64,000 nucleotides of DNA, from assembly GCA_033557465.1 (NCBI GenBank), contig CM066032.1:447328270-447392269 (forward strand). The letters run 5' to 3'. Every line of letters starts with the position of its first letter. Within the stretch, counting starts at the first letter, position 1. Positions 1-11,006 of the stretch are shown here, one piece after another. Both the position numbers and the translations under genes were made by a program. The DNA is from Ichthyophis bannanicus. Taxonomy: Eukaryota > Chordata > Amphibia > Gymnophiona > Ichthyophiidae. The notes under the pieces were generated by a model. That model saw only the letters and a program-made list of their open reading frames with translations. It did not search any database and was not told where the DNA came from.

Positions 1-1300
1 CCAGTGACCAGTGTGGTCGTGGCGGGGTTGCTGGAGTAAGAGCTGCAAGCATCGGCAGGTGGTGTTCTAGGGTTTTCAGGCTGTGTTAGGCTTCAGGAAG
101 GTGAGGGGACAAGCAATTGATGGAGGCTTACCGGTTTGAGTTCAGATGAGGGACAAAAGCCTAGGGTCGGTTGGCTGATGGGTCATTCCATCGTGGCGGG
201 GGATGGTTAGTGAGAAATGGTGTGGCCGGTGTGGACTCATGGGGTCGGGGATCCAGCAGTGGTGTCGTTTTATGGCTAGGCGAGTGCGATCGCAGTTGGC
301 CGCAGCTAATGCCTTTGCTTGGATACCATGAGCGATCGAGGAGCACGCCTGCATAGATCTGGTTACATTTGGGGGGGGGGGGGGCAATGACCTGGTCATG
401 GATCGGCCAGCAAGTGATAAGAGCGGCATTGAGGGATCTTGCTGTGCTTCTGCGCAGGTTTCAAGGCATGGTATTGATGTGGTCGGATATAATTTCAAGG
501 CCTGCTGGCTAAAAAAAAAAAAAAAAAAAAAAGGAATTGGCTGTGCGGCTGTTGGGGTCCATGAATAAGGCAGTTAGCTAATCATGCATTCGTGAGTGGA
601 GAGCGAGTGTGCATGGTTGTTCAGGGGAAGGAGGGCACTTATCCCCAAGAGGTGTTGAATTGCTCAGCAACCACTGGCAGGTGGTCTTGGAATGTGTGCT
701 TTGGCAGGAGGCTCACTGGTCGCAGCTTCGTGGGGGGAGGCTTCGGGACATTAATGTCACCGGTGCCGGTGGAGGGATCCTGGAGGTGTCTGGGGTCCAG
801 AGCTTTAGACCGTACTGGGGCCAGGGGCGGGGGCTGCCATCGACCCTACATTAATGTCCTCTATGCCGGTGGCGGAATCCCGGAGGTTTCCGGGGTCCGG
901 AGCCTTAGGCTATACTTGGGCCGGGGGTGGGGTGCCCCCCCCCCCACCCGGACAACCCCTGGCTGACTTTTGCTAATTACGTGGCGAGGTCGGGGAAAGG
1001 GATTAGGAAGATTGAAATTGGCATGACCGCGGCAGAAGCGGAGGCAGTGTCACCTTGCTAATAGCATGGCTGGTGAGGCATTGCTCCGCTGTTTGGATTA
1101 AGAGGATTATTCTTGGACTGTAATGTTCGGTCTGTTATAAAAGTTAATAAAGCTGTGACCAGTTGTTTTCCCAAGAGCGGTTGTATGTGTGTATTTTGTG
1201 GGTTAAAGGAGGGTGGAACTAAAGGTGGGGGGGAGGGGGGAAGGGGGGTGGATGGTTAGAGGTCCTGGAGCACCGGGTCCGATCTACCTCGGTTACAGCA
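1..1300 (+). mobile_element. Decayed 3' part of a Ngaro-like tyrosine-recombinase retrotransposon
   Basis: This stretch is a diverged relative of 27660-28465 plus 30030-30251 in the complete Ngaro-like element further along. The SGNH-hydrolase remnant lies at about 165-470: a Gly-His-Ser block at about 180 and a GGND-like block interrupted by a long G run at about 370. It is followed by the non-coding B region (about 740-1300), which ends with a poly(A) signal (ttaataaag, about 1145) and a terminal ...ggttac. The rest of the element lies left of the window. The frame is broken many times, including by an A run at 511-532. Assignment rests on the same order of blocks in both copies; the sequence is too diverged to give exact ends. 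Confidence 0.6.
750..960 (+). repeat. 102-bp tandem duplication in the Ngaro-like B region
   Basis: Two adjacent units both begin with attaatgtc (about 750 and 852) and both contain a version of ccggtgg.gg.atcc.ggaggt.tc.ggggtcc. The full-length relatives at 28270 and 30570 show only one copy of this block. The duplication is therefore private to this copy or its subfamily. Confidence 0.6.
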
Positions 1301-1425
1301 GCTATGTGCTACTTTATCAACACTGAGCCATCTGACTGAAGACCGAACACAGTTTAGGACAACCATCCAGAGGGTTGCCATGGGTTGACACCGACTTGAC
1401 GGCACTTAACAACAGCAACAAACGC
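1300..1425 (+). repeat. Short SINE-like tail, unassigned
   Basis: The end of this stretch (gacttgacggcacttaacaacagcaaca) has the look of the 3' tail of a tRNA-type SINE that ends in an RTE-like sequence with a CAA-rich repeat. No A or B box could be placed. The call rests on general resemblance only. Confidence 0.3.
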
Positions 1426-1624
1426 CTATATATGCGGTATGCGGTACGCATGGTTTGTAAGGGTTCTGGGTTGGCCTGAAAAGTATGCATCTATTTTCTA
1501 TATAGTAAAGTAATTAAGTCTATGTTATAAAATACTGTTGATATTTATATATCTGCCAAATACTTGTTTGGATTTGGAGCCTGATGGCGTGATGAAGGAC
1601 AATTGTGGTTACCTCTCTGGATTT

Positions 1625-1700
1625 AACAAAGTAACATAGTAAATGATGCCTGATAAAGATAAGCAAGGTCCATCCACTCTGTCCAGTCTTCCTTAAAAGC
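1625..1700 (-). repeat. CR1 LINE 3' tail fragment
   Basis: The stretch resembles the tail seen at 15997-16040 (gtaacatagta.atga.g.c.gataaa...ggtccatc.a.tctg.cca). On the minus strand this is the terminal part of the CR1 subfamily whose coding copy lies at 10825-14696. It is short and diverged. The flanking DNA from 1425 to 2000 otherwise shows no recognisable gene. Confidence 0.5.
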
Positions 1701-2002
1701 ATAAAACTTAGATTTCTGTAGCTTTGTTCCTTAAGTGGCTTCCTTTGAACAACCAGTTTTGTAAAATCTGACACTTACACACACAGACTGCAAAGCTGCC
1801 ATTTACACATTCAAAGCCCCGAGTGATGTGGCTCTTATTTTGACTGCTTTTTTTTTAATGGTAAAACGGCTGTTCCTTCTGGACATACTACATAATAAAT
1901 TTAATTTTTCATACAGCTTTAGAGGTATTTTAGAAGATACTCTGAATTCAGCAAGCTTTTTATAAAATACGCTGGAAATTGAGAATGCCCAGACTTGCAT
2001 AT

Positions 2003-2210
2003 TCCTTCATTATGTTTATGTTATGTTATGTTATGTTTAATCATTTGATATACCGCTCAGGCCGAGGCATCAGAGTGGTTTACGATACCATATCATTTGA
2101 GAAAATATGAAAGGAACGCCATTTATGAGATAGGACAGAATAGAGGACAGAAACAGTCAAAGAGATAAAAGAAGGAGAAGGAACAGCAGGTTACCACAAT
2201 AAACGTGTAT
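2003..2210 (-). repeat. L2-like LINE 3' terminal fragment
   Basis: It starts with a tatgttatgtta simple repeat and continues with gatataccgc ... cagagtggtttacgat. That is the reverse complement of the L2-like 3' end found at 4000, 14200 and 63830 (gtaaaccgc...gcggtata...aataaa). Only the tail is present. Confidence 0.5.
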
Positions 2211-3424
2211 GACAAACCAGTCAATATCTTCAATCTAACCTTCAGTGTAGACGCCACGGTCCAATGCCTAAGGGCCACGCCTATGTAGACAACCTATGCA
2301 AAAACAGGCCTGAAATATGTAAAGCTAACTCAATAAAAAGGTGTTGCCTTATATTATTTTTTGCTTGATTTTATTTCCCTCTTATTTTAGTAATTCATAT
2401 TTAATTATATTTTAACTTTTTTCAGTTTCTGCTCAAAGAATTCCAAATCTTCAGGAAACAAACAGAAAAAAATCTAATAAATTCCACATACAAAATTAGA
2501 GTAAAAATGTGAACTCCTCTGAGTCTTTTTCTGGAAGAAAGGGGTCTATAAAGTTAGACTAGAATTAAAAACACCAATTAGAAATTAACATAGAATATTA
2601 AAAAATAGCAGACATAAAAACAGACATCATCAGAAATTAGAGTCCCACGACATTAACAAAATAAAATCATCAGACCTCAATATAAAATTTCTCAAAGCCT
2701 CCCATAAAACAATACATCATAAAACAGAGAAGCAAATATCTCATTCTATCAATCAAATTAGGATGTAAGATATCCGCTGAATGCTTTTTTAAAAATATGT
2801 CTTTATTCATCTCCTAAAAGCCAAGATATTTTCAAAGGTATGCCTTCTTAGGGAGCATTTTTCAATTGACAAATGCATTACCTGAAAAGCCATAGATCTC
2901 ATTTCTAGGGTAGTAATAACATAAAAGGTCCTTCAAGTATAATGGAACCATTCCATAAACGATCTCAAATCCTCATACTAAAATCTTAAAATTAATGCAA
3001 GAACTTCTGCAAGCCAATGTAGCTTTCATGGATTATTAGTATTGCTACATTTCAGAAAGCTTACAACATTTTTTAACACTTGCACAGGATCTACTCTTGA
3101 ACTGCCTTGGGAAACTAAGGTCTGTGACTATAATATTTAGATCTACCCAAGCAATATTTGTGCTGGATGACTAACCCATCACAAATTTACAAGGATTCTA
3201 AAGAACTTTCAAAACTGCCTACATTCCAAAGGGTGAGCATGCACCTAAAATATTTCTACTTGGACAGTACTGTATGCATGTCAGAATGCATAGTAAAATG
3301 ATGACTATTTTGGGGGGAGGGGGATCTTTGTGCAAACAGTGAACTTAGAGTTCACATCATAATTTTCCCGAGGCCTATTTATTAATTTGGGTTTTTAATA
3401 TGAGTTAGCAGTTCCCACCCAGGT
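2211..3424. other. AT-rich stretch without recognised gene
   Basis: No frame above about 65 codons here shows family resemblance. The sequence is AT-rich and could be old LINE 3' untranslated sequence, but nothing in it can be tied to a family with confidence. Confidence 0.6.
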
Positions 3425-3617
3425 CAAAAGCAGTGTGGATAAATTTCTGAAGGCAAAGTCCATAAACTATTATTAATGTAGACCCAGAGAAAGCCACTGC
3501 TTATCCCTGGAGATACGTAGCATGGCAAGCTAGATTAGCCACTGTTGGAAATAGGATGTTGGGCTTGAAGGACCTTTGGCTCATCCAGTATGGCACTTCT
3601 TATAGTATGTTCTTATA
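3425..3617 (+). repeat. CR1 LINE 3' end, old copy
   Basis: It carries the diagnostic CR1 tail of this genome: ggataaatttctgaaggcaaagtcc, then tagccactgttggaaataggatgttgggcttgaaggacc and ...cagtatggcacttcttat. The same order is seen at 38690-38902 and 60720-60936. No coding sequence remains. Confidence 0.75.
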
Positions 3618-3639
3618 AAAATAGTTAACATGATGTACT

Positions 3640-4047
3640 AACAGCACACATTAACGCCCTCCCCGACCCAATCAGAGCAATCAAGGACCTTCTAATATTC
3701 TGCAAGAAACTAAAAACACATCTATTCTCTGAATACTATAACGCTTTCTACACCAATAATACAACCCATATACCTAACCACCCCCATCCTCCCAAACATC
3801 CTAAATTTCCCCTATTCCTCTAGCCATAAGACCTTGTAAATAGCTAAGAGAACCAGCTCACTATGTCTATATATAAGTGACCACTGGTATGTATATAGTT
3901 TCTTGGGTTCTTCCAAGTTCCTAGTTCCAGTTTGTACCAGATCGATATGTTCTATGTAACTTTGCGTTTTTAATTCATTGTAAACCGCCCCTGATTGCAG
4001 GAAGGGGCGGTATAGAAAAACTGTTCAAATAAATAAATAAATATCTA
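3640..4047 (+). repeat. L2-like LINE 3' end with last RT codons
   Basis: About 35 codons of the C-terminal tail of an L2-like RT remain (Ala-Leu-Pro-Asp...Ile-Arg-Ala-Ile...Lys-Leu-Lys-Thr-His-Leu-Phe). They are followed by a 3' untranslated region ending in gtaaaccgcc...ggggcggtatagaaa and an (aaat)n tail. The same order appears at 13539-14302 and 63382-63890. The copy is 5'-truncated, as is usual for LINEs. Confidence 0.7.
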
Positions 4048-4646
4048 ACAAAGGAATTCTCATTGGAAGAGAGGGTGTCTTCCACTTAACATAGCTTTTT
4101 GCATTAGCTGCCGCATTAACACTTAACTACACTTCAGAGGCATAATTTAACTGTATTGTGTGTTAGCAGCTGTACTTTCAAGGTGCAGCAGCAACCTCTG
4201 CCTCATATTAGAGGCATGGCCGCCTTTCCAAAACCACTGTGAATGTCGGCATCAGTTACCTCACATATTTTGCAGTTAACAAGGAGAGAGGGAGATAGAT
4301 GAGCATGGCAGATGGGGAAAGGAAAAGAGAAATTGAGAAAGGAAGTTAAGAAGAAGAATTAAATATAGACCAGATGTGAGGGCGTGTTGAATGAAAAAAA
4401 GAGATGAAGATAAAAATGAGAAAGATAAATTCAGTTTGGAAGAAAGGCTGAGAAAAACGGGATGGGGGGCAAGGCAAGGACAAAATGGAAGCAGGTTTGA
4501 TGAAGAGAATGTTTGGAAATTTTAAAAACTGGAAAACCAAAAGAAACAACTTTAAAATTCTTGAAAAGTAAAAAGAGGCAAAAAGAGAAAGATATTAAAG
4601 TTGGAAAAGTGTTTCTAAATTCTGAAATGAAAAAGGAATATTGTGA
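4048..4646. other. Gene-free stretch, purine-rich in its second half
   Basis: No gene is seen. From about 4265 to 4640 the plus strand is strongly A/G-rich, so the minus-strand frames there (rich in Phe, Ser, Leu) are composition artefacts. Confidence 0.6.
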
Positions 4647-4649
4647 TAA

Positions 4650-7426
4650 CACAGGTACACTAAAAAAATTTTTTTTAAACTGCCTCTAATGTTTCGATTG
4701 ATTTTTACGTTTTTTGGTGCGCTGAATCCAAATCTGGTAACCAATTTGCTCCATCACGTACAGATTTTTTGCTACATTGGGTTAGCAGTTTGAGGTGAAC
4801 GTTTCAGATTGAGTGCGATCGAGATAAAAGTTTCTTGGATGAATTCTTTATACTAATTGTTTAGTAGTTATTCAAATAAGAATAAAGAAAATTGTAACAA
4901 GGCAGCACATAAGAATAGAGTAATGTCAACAAAACACACTGTGATGGTAGCAAAATTGTCTGCACTTAAAACAGCCACATACATGTGCACAAACATTGAG
5001 CATATAAGAGCGAGGTTAGACACAAAGCAAAGCAAAGAAATGTGCAAAAAATGTTGTACAGGTATGTATGTAAGAATAGAAAACGCAAACCGCACCATTG
5101 CAATACATGAAGACAAACACCCGATGGTGTGAAAATAAAATTCTAATAAATGAGATCCGACACTGTGGTAATAACTAGCAAATTTTTATTTCAAAGTTTA
5201 GTAAAAACATGATATTTGTCAACACAGTTTAGATTTTAAAGTCATTCTTGGGTCAATCAATCTCCTGGTGGGCCCGTTTCTTCTTCCCCGAATGCTTCTC
5301 TTGGTGCGCTGCTTGGCGTATTTTTCATCTGGGGTTTCCTGCAGCAGCAACCAGCAGAAATCAGCCATCATAGTGGTGTTCCATCTTCCTTGGTACCTTC
5401 TCTCTGCATCCTTGATGTCCTGGTGAAACCTTTCACCTTGTTCTTCACTGTACGCCCCCAAGTTTTCGGGAAAGTAGTTCACATGGGAGTGCAAGAAATG
5501 AACTTTCAGGCTCATGTTACAGCCTTGTACTTTGAAGGCATTGAGCATCCTGGCAACAATATCCTTATAGTTCTCATCCCGCCTGTTCCCCAAGAATTTG
5601 AGAACAACATCCTTGAAGGAATCCCAGGCTTCTTTTTCCTTCTCAGACATCGTTTCAGCGAATGCTCCATCTGAAATGAGTTTCCTTATATCAGGGCCAA
5701 CAAACACTCCTTCCTTTAGCTTTGCTTCAGAAAGTCGGGGGAACTTTGAGCAAAGGTACCGAAAGCACTCACCATCTTTTGGAAGGGACTTGATGAATTG
5801 CTTAATGAGACCCAACTTAATGTGGAGAGGTGGTAATAGAATTTTATCACGAGGTACCAAGCTCTCATGAAGAACATTTTTCTCACCGGGTCTCAAATAC
5901 TCCCGAATTGGCCAGTATTTGGTGAAACCGGATTGCTGCCCTAATAGCATGGATAGAATTTTAAAGTCTCCACAAATCATCCACTTATGCTCATCATAAT
6001 GAATCTTCTGAAGAATCAGGGCCAAATTCTCGTATTTTTCTTGGAGAATAACAGAGTGAGCAATAGGAACTGAAGCGAATGTGTTGCCATTATGAAGAAG
6101 AACACCTTTTATGCTGTCTTTTGACGAATCAATGAACAGCCGCCATTCAGCAGGATCATACTTGAGTTTAAACTTTTCCATCACTCCGTATATATCGTTG
6201 CAAAATACCAAATCTTCCTCTTTGCTGAAATACTTCAAAAATTGTGTCTCGCGGTTGCGGTACCAATAAAAAGTTGTTCCTGGTGACAATAGATTTTTCT
6301 GTTTAAGCCGAGAACCTAGCAGTTGGGCAGCATCTTTTGGGAGTCCTAAATCCCGGACTAAATCATTCAATTCAGCTTGAGAGAAAAGTTCAGGTTTCGG
6401 ATCTGGTTCAGTTTCAAACTCGGAAGTACAGACTCATCGGGAAAAGCCATCTGATGAGTCTCATCATGATCAGAACCGTCCACACAAATATGATCCAAAG
6501 ATTTTGGTGGTTCAGGCACAGGTACTTCGTTGCTGTGAGGCATAGGCCTAATTGCTGAGGGAAGGTTGGGGTAACTTATTACGTTCTTATTTTTTAAGCT
6601 GTATCCCTTCACAATGCAAGAGCAAAAATAGCAGTCACTGCGGTGGTCTCTTTGTTCATGCCACATCATAGGTATTCCGAAACGAAATGCTTGTTTTTTA
6701 CCTTTCATCCATAAGCGTAGATCTTCCTCACATGTCTTGCACACTTTGTGAGGAGCCCACGGTTTGTCTTGATCGCCTAACTTCAAACCGAAATAGGCGA
6801 AATATACTTTTTTAATAAATGCAGAAATGTTCCTCTGCCGCTTTTTCACGGTATATTCCCCACAAATAAAACAAAAACTGTCCGGAGAGTTGACGCAACC
6901 TCTGGCTCTGTGAGCCATCACAAATACACAGCACTGCAAACTACAACTGTAGTGAACCACTTTGGAATAAAGCTGGATTACGACTGAGCAAACAAAAGGT
7001 AATAATGAACTTGCAAGAAACTGAAATTTGACAGGAACGTTCATGTCGCAACCACCGTGTTTGAGCGAGCGAGCGAACGAGGCGAGGTGAACAGGAAAGA
7101 ACATGCGCCAGCGCAAGTACTGGATTTAGCCCCCCGCCTCCCAATTGTCCTGTTAATGTATAAAATGAATACAAAACACTCTAAAATATCATGAGGGAGT
7201 GTTTCTAGATAGTTAATCATTACAACCTCTATTTTGGGCCAAGAAAATAAACTGCAGTCGGCTAAAAAGAAATTATGTGAACATTCCTTATATGGGTAAG
7301 AAATCTAATTTTGCAAGAAAACGTGACGTGATGGAACATTTTGGCTATTTTTCCTGGATTCAGCACCCCAAAATCTATAGGAATCAGTTGCAAAACTGGA
7401 GGCAGTTTTTTGGTAGTGTACCTGTG
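4650..7426 (-). mobile_element. DNA transposon with CACAGG termini, copy 1 (unassigned family)
   Basis: The element is bounded by inverted repeats: CACAGGTACACTA at 4650 and its complement TAGTGTACCTGTG ending at 7426. It is flanked by a 3-bp duplication TAA (4647-4649 and 7427-7429). A second inner motif, ttttttggtgcgctgaatcc, occurs at about 4711 and, diverged and inverted, near 7357-7373. The 2777-bp unit contains one minus-strand gene (6918-5219). A 3-bp TWA duplication is known for PIF/Harbinger, and 3 bp with CAC termini for CMC/EnSpm-type elements. The encoded protein does not look like a Harbinger transposase to me, so the superfamily is left open. A sibling lies 94 bp to the right. 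Confidence 0.75.
5219..6918 (-). pseudogene. Putative transposase of the CACAGG family, frameshifted
   Basis: The start is taken at the ATG at 6918-6916, because the sibling copy starts at the equivalent place (10508). The N-terminal part carries two CxxC pairs about 45 residues apart (CFICGEYT and CKTCEEDL), a ZAD-like or other zinc-binding layout, then a second Cys pair (CYFC). A frameshift near 6420 moves the reading frame into the 5219-6370 part. That part holds acidic candidates in conserved settings: Asp in LFIDSSK, Asp in CGDFK and Glu in QGERFHQD. These could form a D-D-E triad of an RNase H-fold transposase, which is inference. About 27 residues with a CxxC present in the sibling are missing after FTKY. 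A possible poly(A) signal (AATAAA on the minus strand) lies at 5185-5190. Related proteins of unknown function are abundant in some invertebrate genomes, to my recollection. Confidence 0.65.
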
Positions 7427-7779
7427 TAACCAATGTGCATAAGGATCTTATATTACTTTTCATGGAGTAAGAAGTCATTGCAAATCCTTGAAAAAAAATG
7501 AAATCTTACTATGATAATTACACAGGTCTGCAAAAAAGTTTTTTTCGAGAGCTGTTTTGGTTATTCCATGTAATCTTTATGTTTTTTGGTGCGCTGAATC
7601 CGAAAATGACCTCCATTTTGTCATAGGACATCACGTTTCCTGACAATTTAGGTAACTATGTTAAATAAGGCAATACCTCAAAATCAATGGAAATAGACTT
7701 ATAAAATTAAAATTTTATTACAATATTTTCATGAAAATCCTTTTTTGAACTGAAATGAGCTCACCTACACACACTAAAC

Positions 7780-9011
7780 TCAATTCTTCTTCCTTGTGAG
7801 GCTCCTCTTGATGCATTTACGCTTGTGAGTAGCATCTGGAATGTCTCTCTGAAGCATCCAACAGTAGTCTGCCATCATTGTAATGCTCCATTTTCCCAGG
7901 TATCTCCTTTCCATCTCTTTAATGTCTTGGTGGAATCGTTCACCTTGTTTCTCACTCACAGCTCCCAAATTTTCAGGAAAGTAGTCAAGGTGGGACTGGA
8001 GGAAATGCACTTTTAAACTCATCAGGCAACCTAAAGCTTGAAATGCTTTCAGCATTTGTCCGACGATCTTTTTGTAGTGAGGATCTTTGTTATTGCCTAA
8101 AAATTTCTGTACGACTTCTTTAAATGCAATCCACCCTTCTTTTTGAGGATCCGTCATGGTATTGACAAACTCTTGATCAACTATAAGCCTTCTAATGTCT
8201 GGTCCGACGAACACACCTTCCTTCAATTTTGCCTCAGACAGGCCTGGAAACTTGGTGACCAAGTATTTGAAGCATTCTCCATCTCTTGGAAGTGATTTTA
8301 CGAATTGCTTCATCAATCCCAATTTTATGTGGAGAGGTGGTAGAAGAACTTTATGGGAAGGTACCAAAGTTTCTCAGAGGACATTTTTTTCACCGACTGT
8401 TAGCACCCTCGGCTGCCAACTCTTCTTGGTCCAGTGATTTTGTCGGTCTCAACTGTCCCATAGACACAGAAAACAAGGATATTTGGTATACCCAGCTTGT
8501 TGCCTGAGCAGTATGCACAAGACCTTCAAGTCCCCACACACTTGCCAACCATGGTCTTCATATTTAAGTTTACGAAGAACCAATTCCAAGTTCTCATAGG
8601 TTTCCTTCAAGTGTACGGAATGACCTACAGGTATGGAAGCGTAAAAACCGTTGTGGAGTAAAACTGCTTTGAGACTTCTTTTTGAAGAATCTATAAAAAG
8701 ACGCCATTGCTCTGAATCATATTGGATTTTAAATGGACCCATCAGACCTTCGACATCGATGCAATAAACCAACTTGTCTTCCTGGGCGAAGTAAGGAACA
8801 AACTCCTTTTCACGATGTCTGAACCATGAAGATGACACTCCTGGCAACAATAAATTCCTGCTTTTCAGCCTTGATCCGAGTAACTCAGCAGCATCTTTTG
8901 GGAAGATTCAAGTCTCTTACCTAATCATTCATCTCCTCCTGAGAAAACAATTTTGGTCTTGTATCATCTTCAAAGTCAGAACTTGATTCGTCATCTGGTT
9001 GAGGTATGACT
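7780..9011 (-). pseudogene. C-terminal part of the CACAGG-family protein, copy 2
   Basis: The segment continues the protein begun at 10508. It runs through 8850-8449 (LFIDSSK, CGDLK, then a CxxC in PCFLCLWDS), has a frame break around 8370-8450, and continues 8367-7780 (LPPLHIKLGL, QGERFHQDI, MMADYCW) with a Lys/Arg-rich end. An in-frame stop also follows the EEMND block at about 8922. It matches the copy 1 protein at its key positions but keeps the CxxC segment that copy 1 has lost. A poly(A) signal candidate on the minus strand lies at 7714-7719. Confidence 0.65.
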
Positions 9012-9955
9012 TATGATAAGGAAGCTTATCATAGCTCAGGAAGGAGCTATAGAAAAGGTGAAGTGACTCTGAACAAGCAACCTGTCAGTTCTGGTAGAAA
9101 TAAGAAAACAGAATTTTCCCATAAAAGACTACCAGTCCCAGAATGCACCAGGTTTCCAACAGCCATTAGAGGAGCTGAAGTGGGGAAACGTGTGTTCAAT
9201 CAGGAGGGCTATGAGGTAATCCCTAAGCACTCATCTCAAAGGGCAGGGCCTGATTCAGCACAGCTGCGCTGTGTTAGGGAGGAGCACTCATCTAGGCAGA
9301 ATAAGAGTAGAGTTTATTCTACAGATGACCATCTTCATGATCTTCATGATCACCTTGGATATCCAGAGAAGGATCATCAGTTTCATCTGAAGGATCATCA
9401 GAAGCAGAAGCCAAACCGGACAGAGAGGGAAAGAGACCCTTTGGAAGAAGGAAGAGAAAAGCCTTTGAGAGGTCTAGAAGAGTCCAAAGCAGTACGTATA
9501 CTGGGAGGTATTCCAAGGGCCAGCATACACCATTGGACTGGGGAAAGCCAGAGGAATGGTGCTGCAGAGCTAGGAATCTCCAGACGCTACCCGTGAGGGA
9601 GACGGCTGCACGTGGAAGGGACCCTAAGACCCGTGCCAGAAGGTATGTGAAGAGAGATCCAGTGTCCAGGGATCTGGATTGGAAGGCTGGACATAAGAAC
9701 TGGACTACATACTGGCCAGGCTATATAGAGAGGAACTCTAGCAGCAATGGAAGCTCAGGTATGAACACAGATCTATGCCCTAGCTATAATCTTAAAAGAC
9801 AGCAGGGAAATAAGTATTCTCCTGAAAGTGCTCCATTGAGAGATTCATCTGTGCCAATCCATGATATTGAACCTATGCTTGTTGAACAAGGGGGAATAAC
9901 AGCAGATGAAGAATGTGTTTATATGGACTGCTCTCTATCTAAACTCCGTTGGTAA
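9012..9955 (+). pseudogene. LTR-borne open frame, frameshifted copy
   Basis: The frame is open from the first bases of the LTR to about 9590 and then continues one frame over to the stop at 9953-9955. Both pieces align with the uninterrupted frame at 28465-29424, including the Trp-Pro-Gly-Tyr and Tyr-Met-Asp-Cys-Ser-Leu-Ser-Lys blocks near the C-terminus. The protein is rich in Arg, Ser, Gly and Lys in the middle and acidic near the end. No known domain was recognised. The shared frame in two diverged copies argues that it was once translated. Confidence 0.5.
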
Positions 9956-10233
9956 CTTTCTGTTACAAAGTACAGCAACCATCACAAAGAAATATAAACG
10001 TGTTCTTTAATCTACTCAGAAAAGCTCCTGAAGCAGGATTTGACTCACACAGTAGAAAGCAAGCCAGCTAAGGGGTTTCAGCTGGATAACTGCTAGCAAT
10101 TAAGCCCTACCTAATTGCTTGTGAGCTAGGAGAGAATCACTTCTGAATCTATGTGGGAAGTAATCAGAAGTTAACCTGAAAAGAACAGTTTGTTTCTTGC
10201 TTTGTGGCTTTTCATTTGTTGTTTTCCTGATTT
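9012..10233 (+). repeat. LTR of a retrovirus-like element, 3'-truncated copy
   Basis: This is the same repeat as 28465-30024. It starts TATGATAAGGAAGCTTATC, versus TGTGATAAGG in the intact copy, and keeps the hairpin GATAAG/CTTATC at its edge. It breaks off near 10233, where the host transposon gene resumes (tatggttcttttg). The 3' third seen in the other copy, including the poly(A) signal, is missing, with an internal deletion near 10205. It interrupts the transposon gene between codons of the N-terminal and central parts, so it is younger than that transposon copy. Confidence 0.6.
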
Positions 10234-10508
10234 TGACTATGGTTCTTTTGCTCTCGCCATACCATAGGAATCCCAAAACGGAAAGATTTTTTCTTACCCT
10301 TGAACCAGTTTCGGAGGTCCTCAACACACCGTTTGCACACTTTATGAGGCACCCAGACTTTATCTTGATCTCCAATATTTAGTCCAAAGTATGCAAAGTA
10401 TACTTTTTTCACAAAGTCTGTAATATTCTGCTGTTGCTTCAACACTGTATATTCACCACAGATGAAACAGAAACTGTCTGGCGAATTAATACACTTTCGC
10501 AGAGCCAT
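10234..10508 (-). pseudogene. N-terminal part of the CACAGG-family protein, copy 2
   Basis: The reading frame starts at the ATG at 10508-10506. It contains CFICGEYT and CKRCVEDL, the same paired CxxC motifs as in copy 1, followed by FRFGIPMVW. Homology stops at about 10234, where the LTR was inserted; the last codons of the open frame (to 10212) come from the LTR. The region from 10509 to about 10824 corresponds to the 5' flank of the gene inside the transposon. Confidence 0.65.
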
Positions 10509-11006
10509 AACATAATGGTTGAAGAATGACGAGCTAACATGAATTGCGATGAAAAAGTGTGAACAGCCTAGAACCAAGAATCTGATGATGATTCATGTGG
10601 CATGCAGGAGAGAGCAGCTCTGTGTCTGTACACGAGACGTCACAGTGCTGGCCACGCCCCCTGCACTGACCGGAGCTGCTGCTATCTGCCCTGTGTCTCC
10701 CTCCCACTGGATTCTTCAGGAAAGATTAACCCCTTCTACCATTAGAAGCACGGACTTAAAACTTGCTTAGCTTATTTATATATTGCTGACCATCAGATTT
10801 ACAGTGCTATTTTTTTTTTTTTACATCCTGGAGATGAATGCATGGCTGCGTGGATGGTGTCATCGAGAGCGTTTTGGTTTCCAAGACCATGGGATGCTGT
10901 TCCAAGGGTTGCAGAGCAGAGATGGCATCTATCTGTCCAAGAAAGGTCAACACATCTTCGGTAGTAGACTGGCTAATCTACTGAAGAGGGCTTTAAACTA
11001 GATTCG

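Noticed and set aside
4857..5132. 91-codon plus-strand frame inside the first CACAGG transposon
   Set aside because: It is AT-rich, lies opposite and downstream of the real gene, and has no counterpart in the sibling copy.
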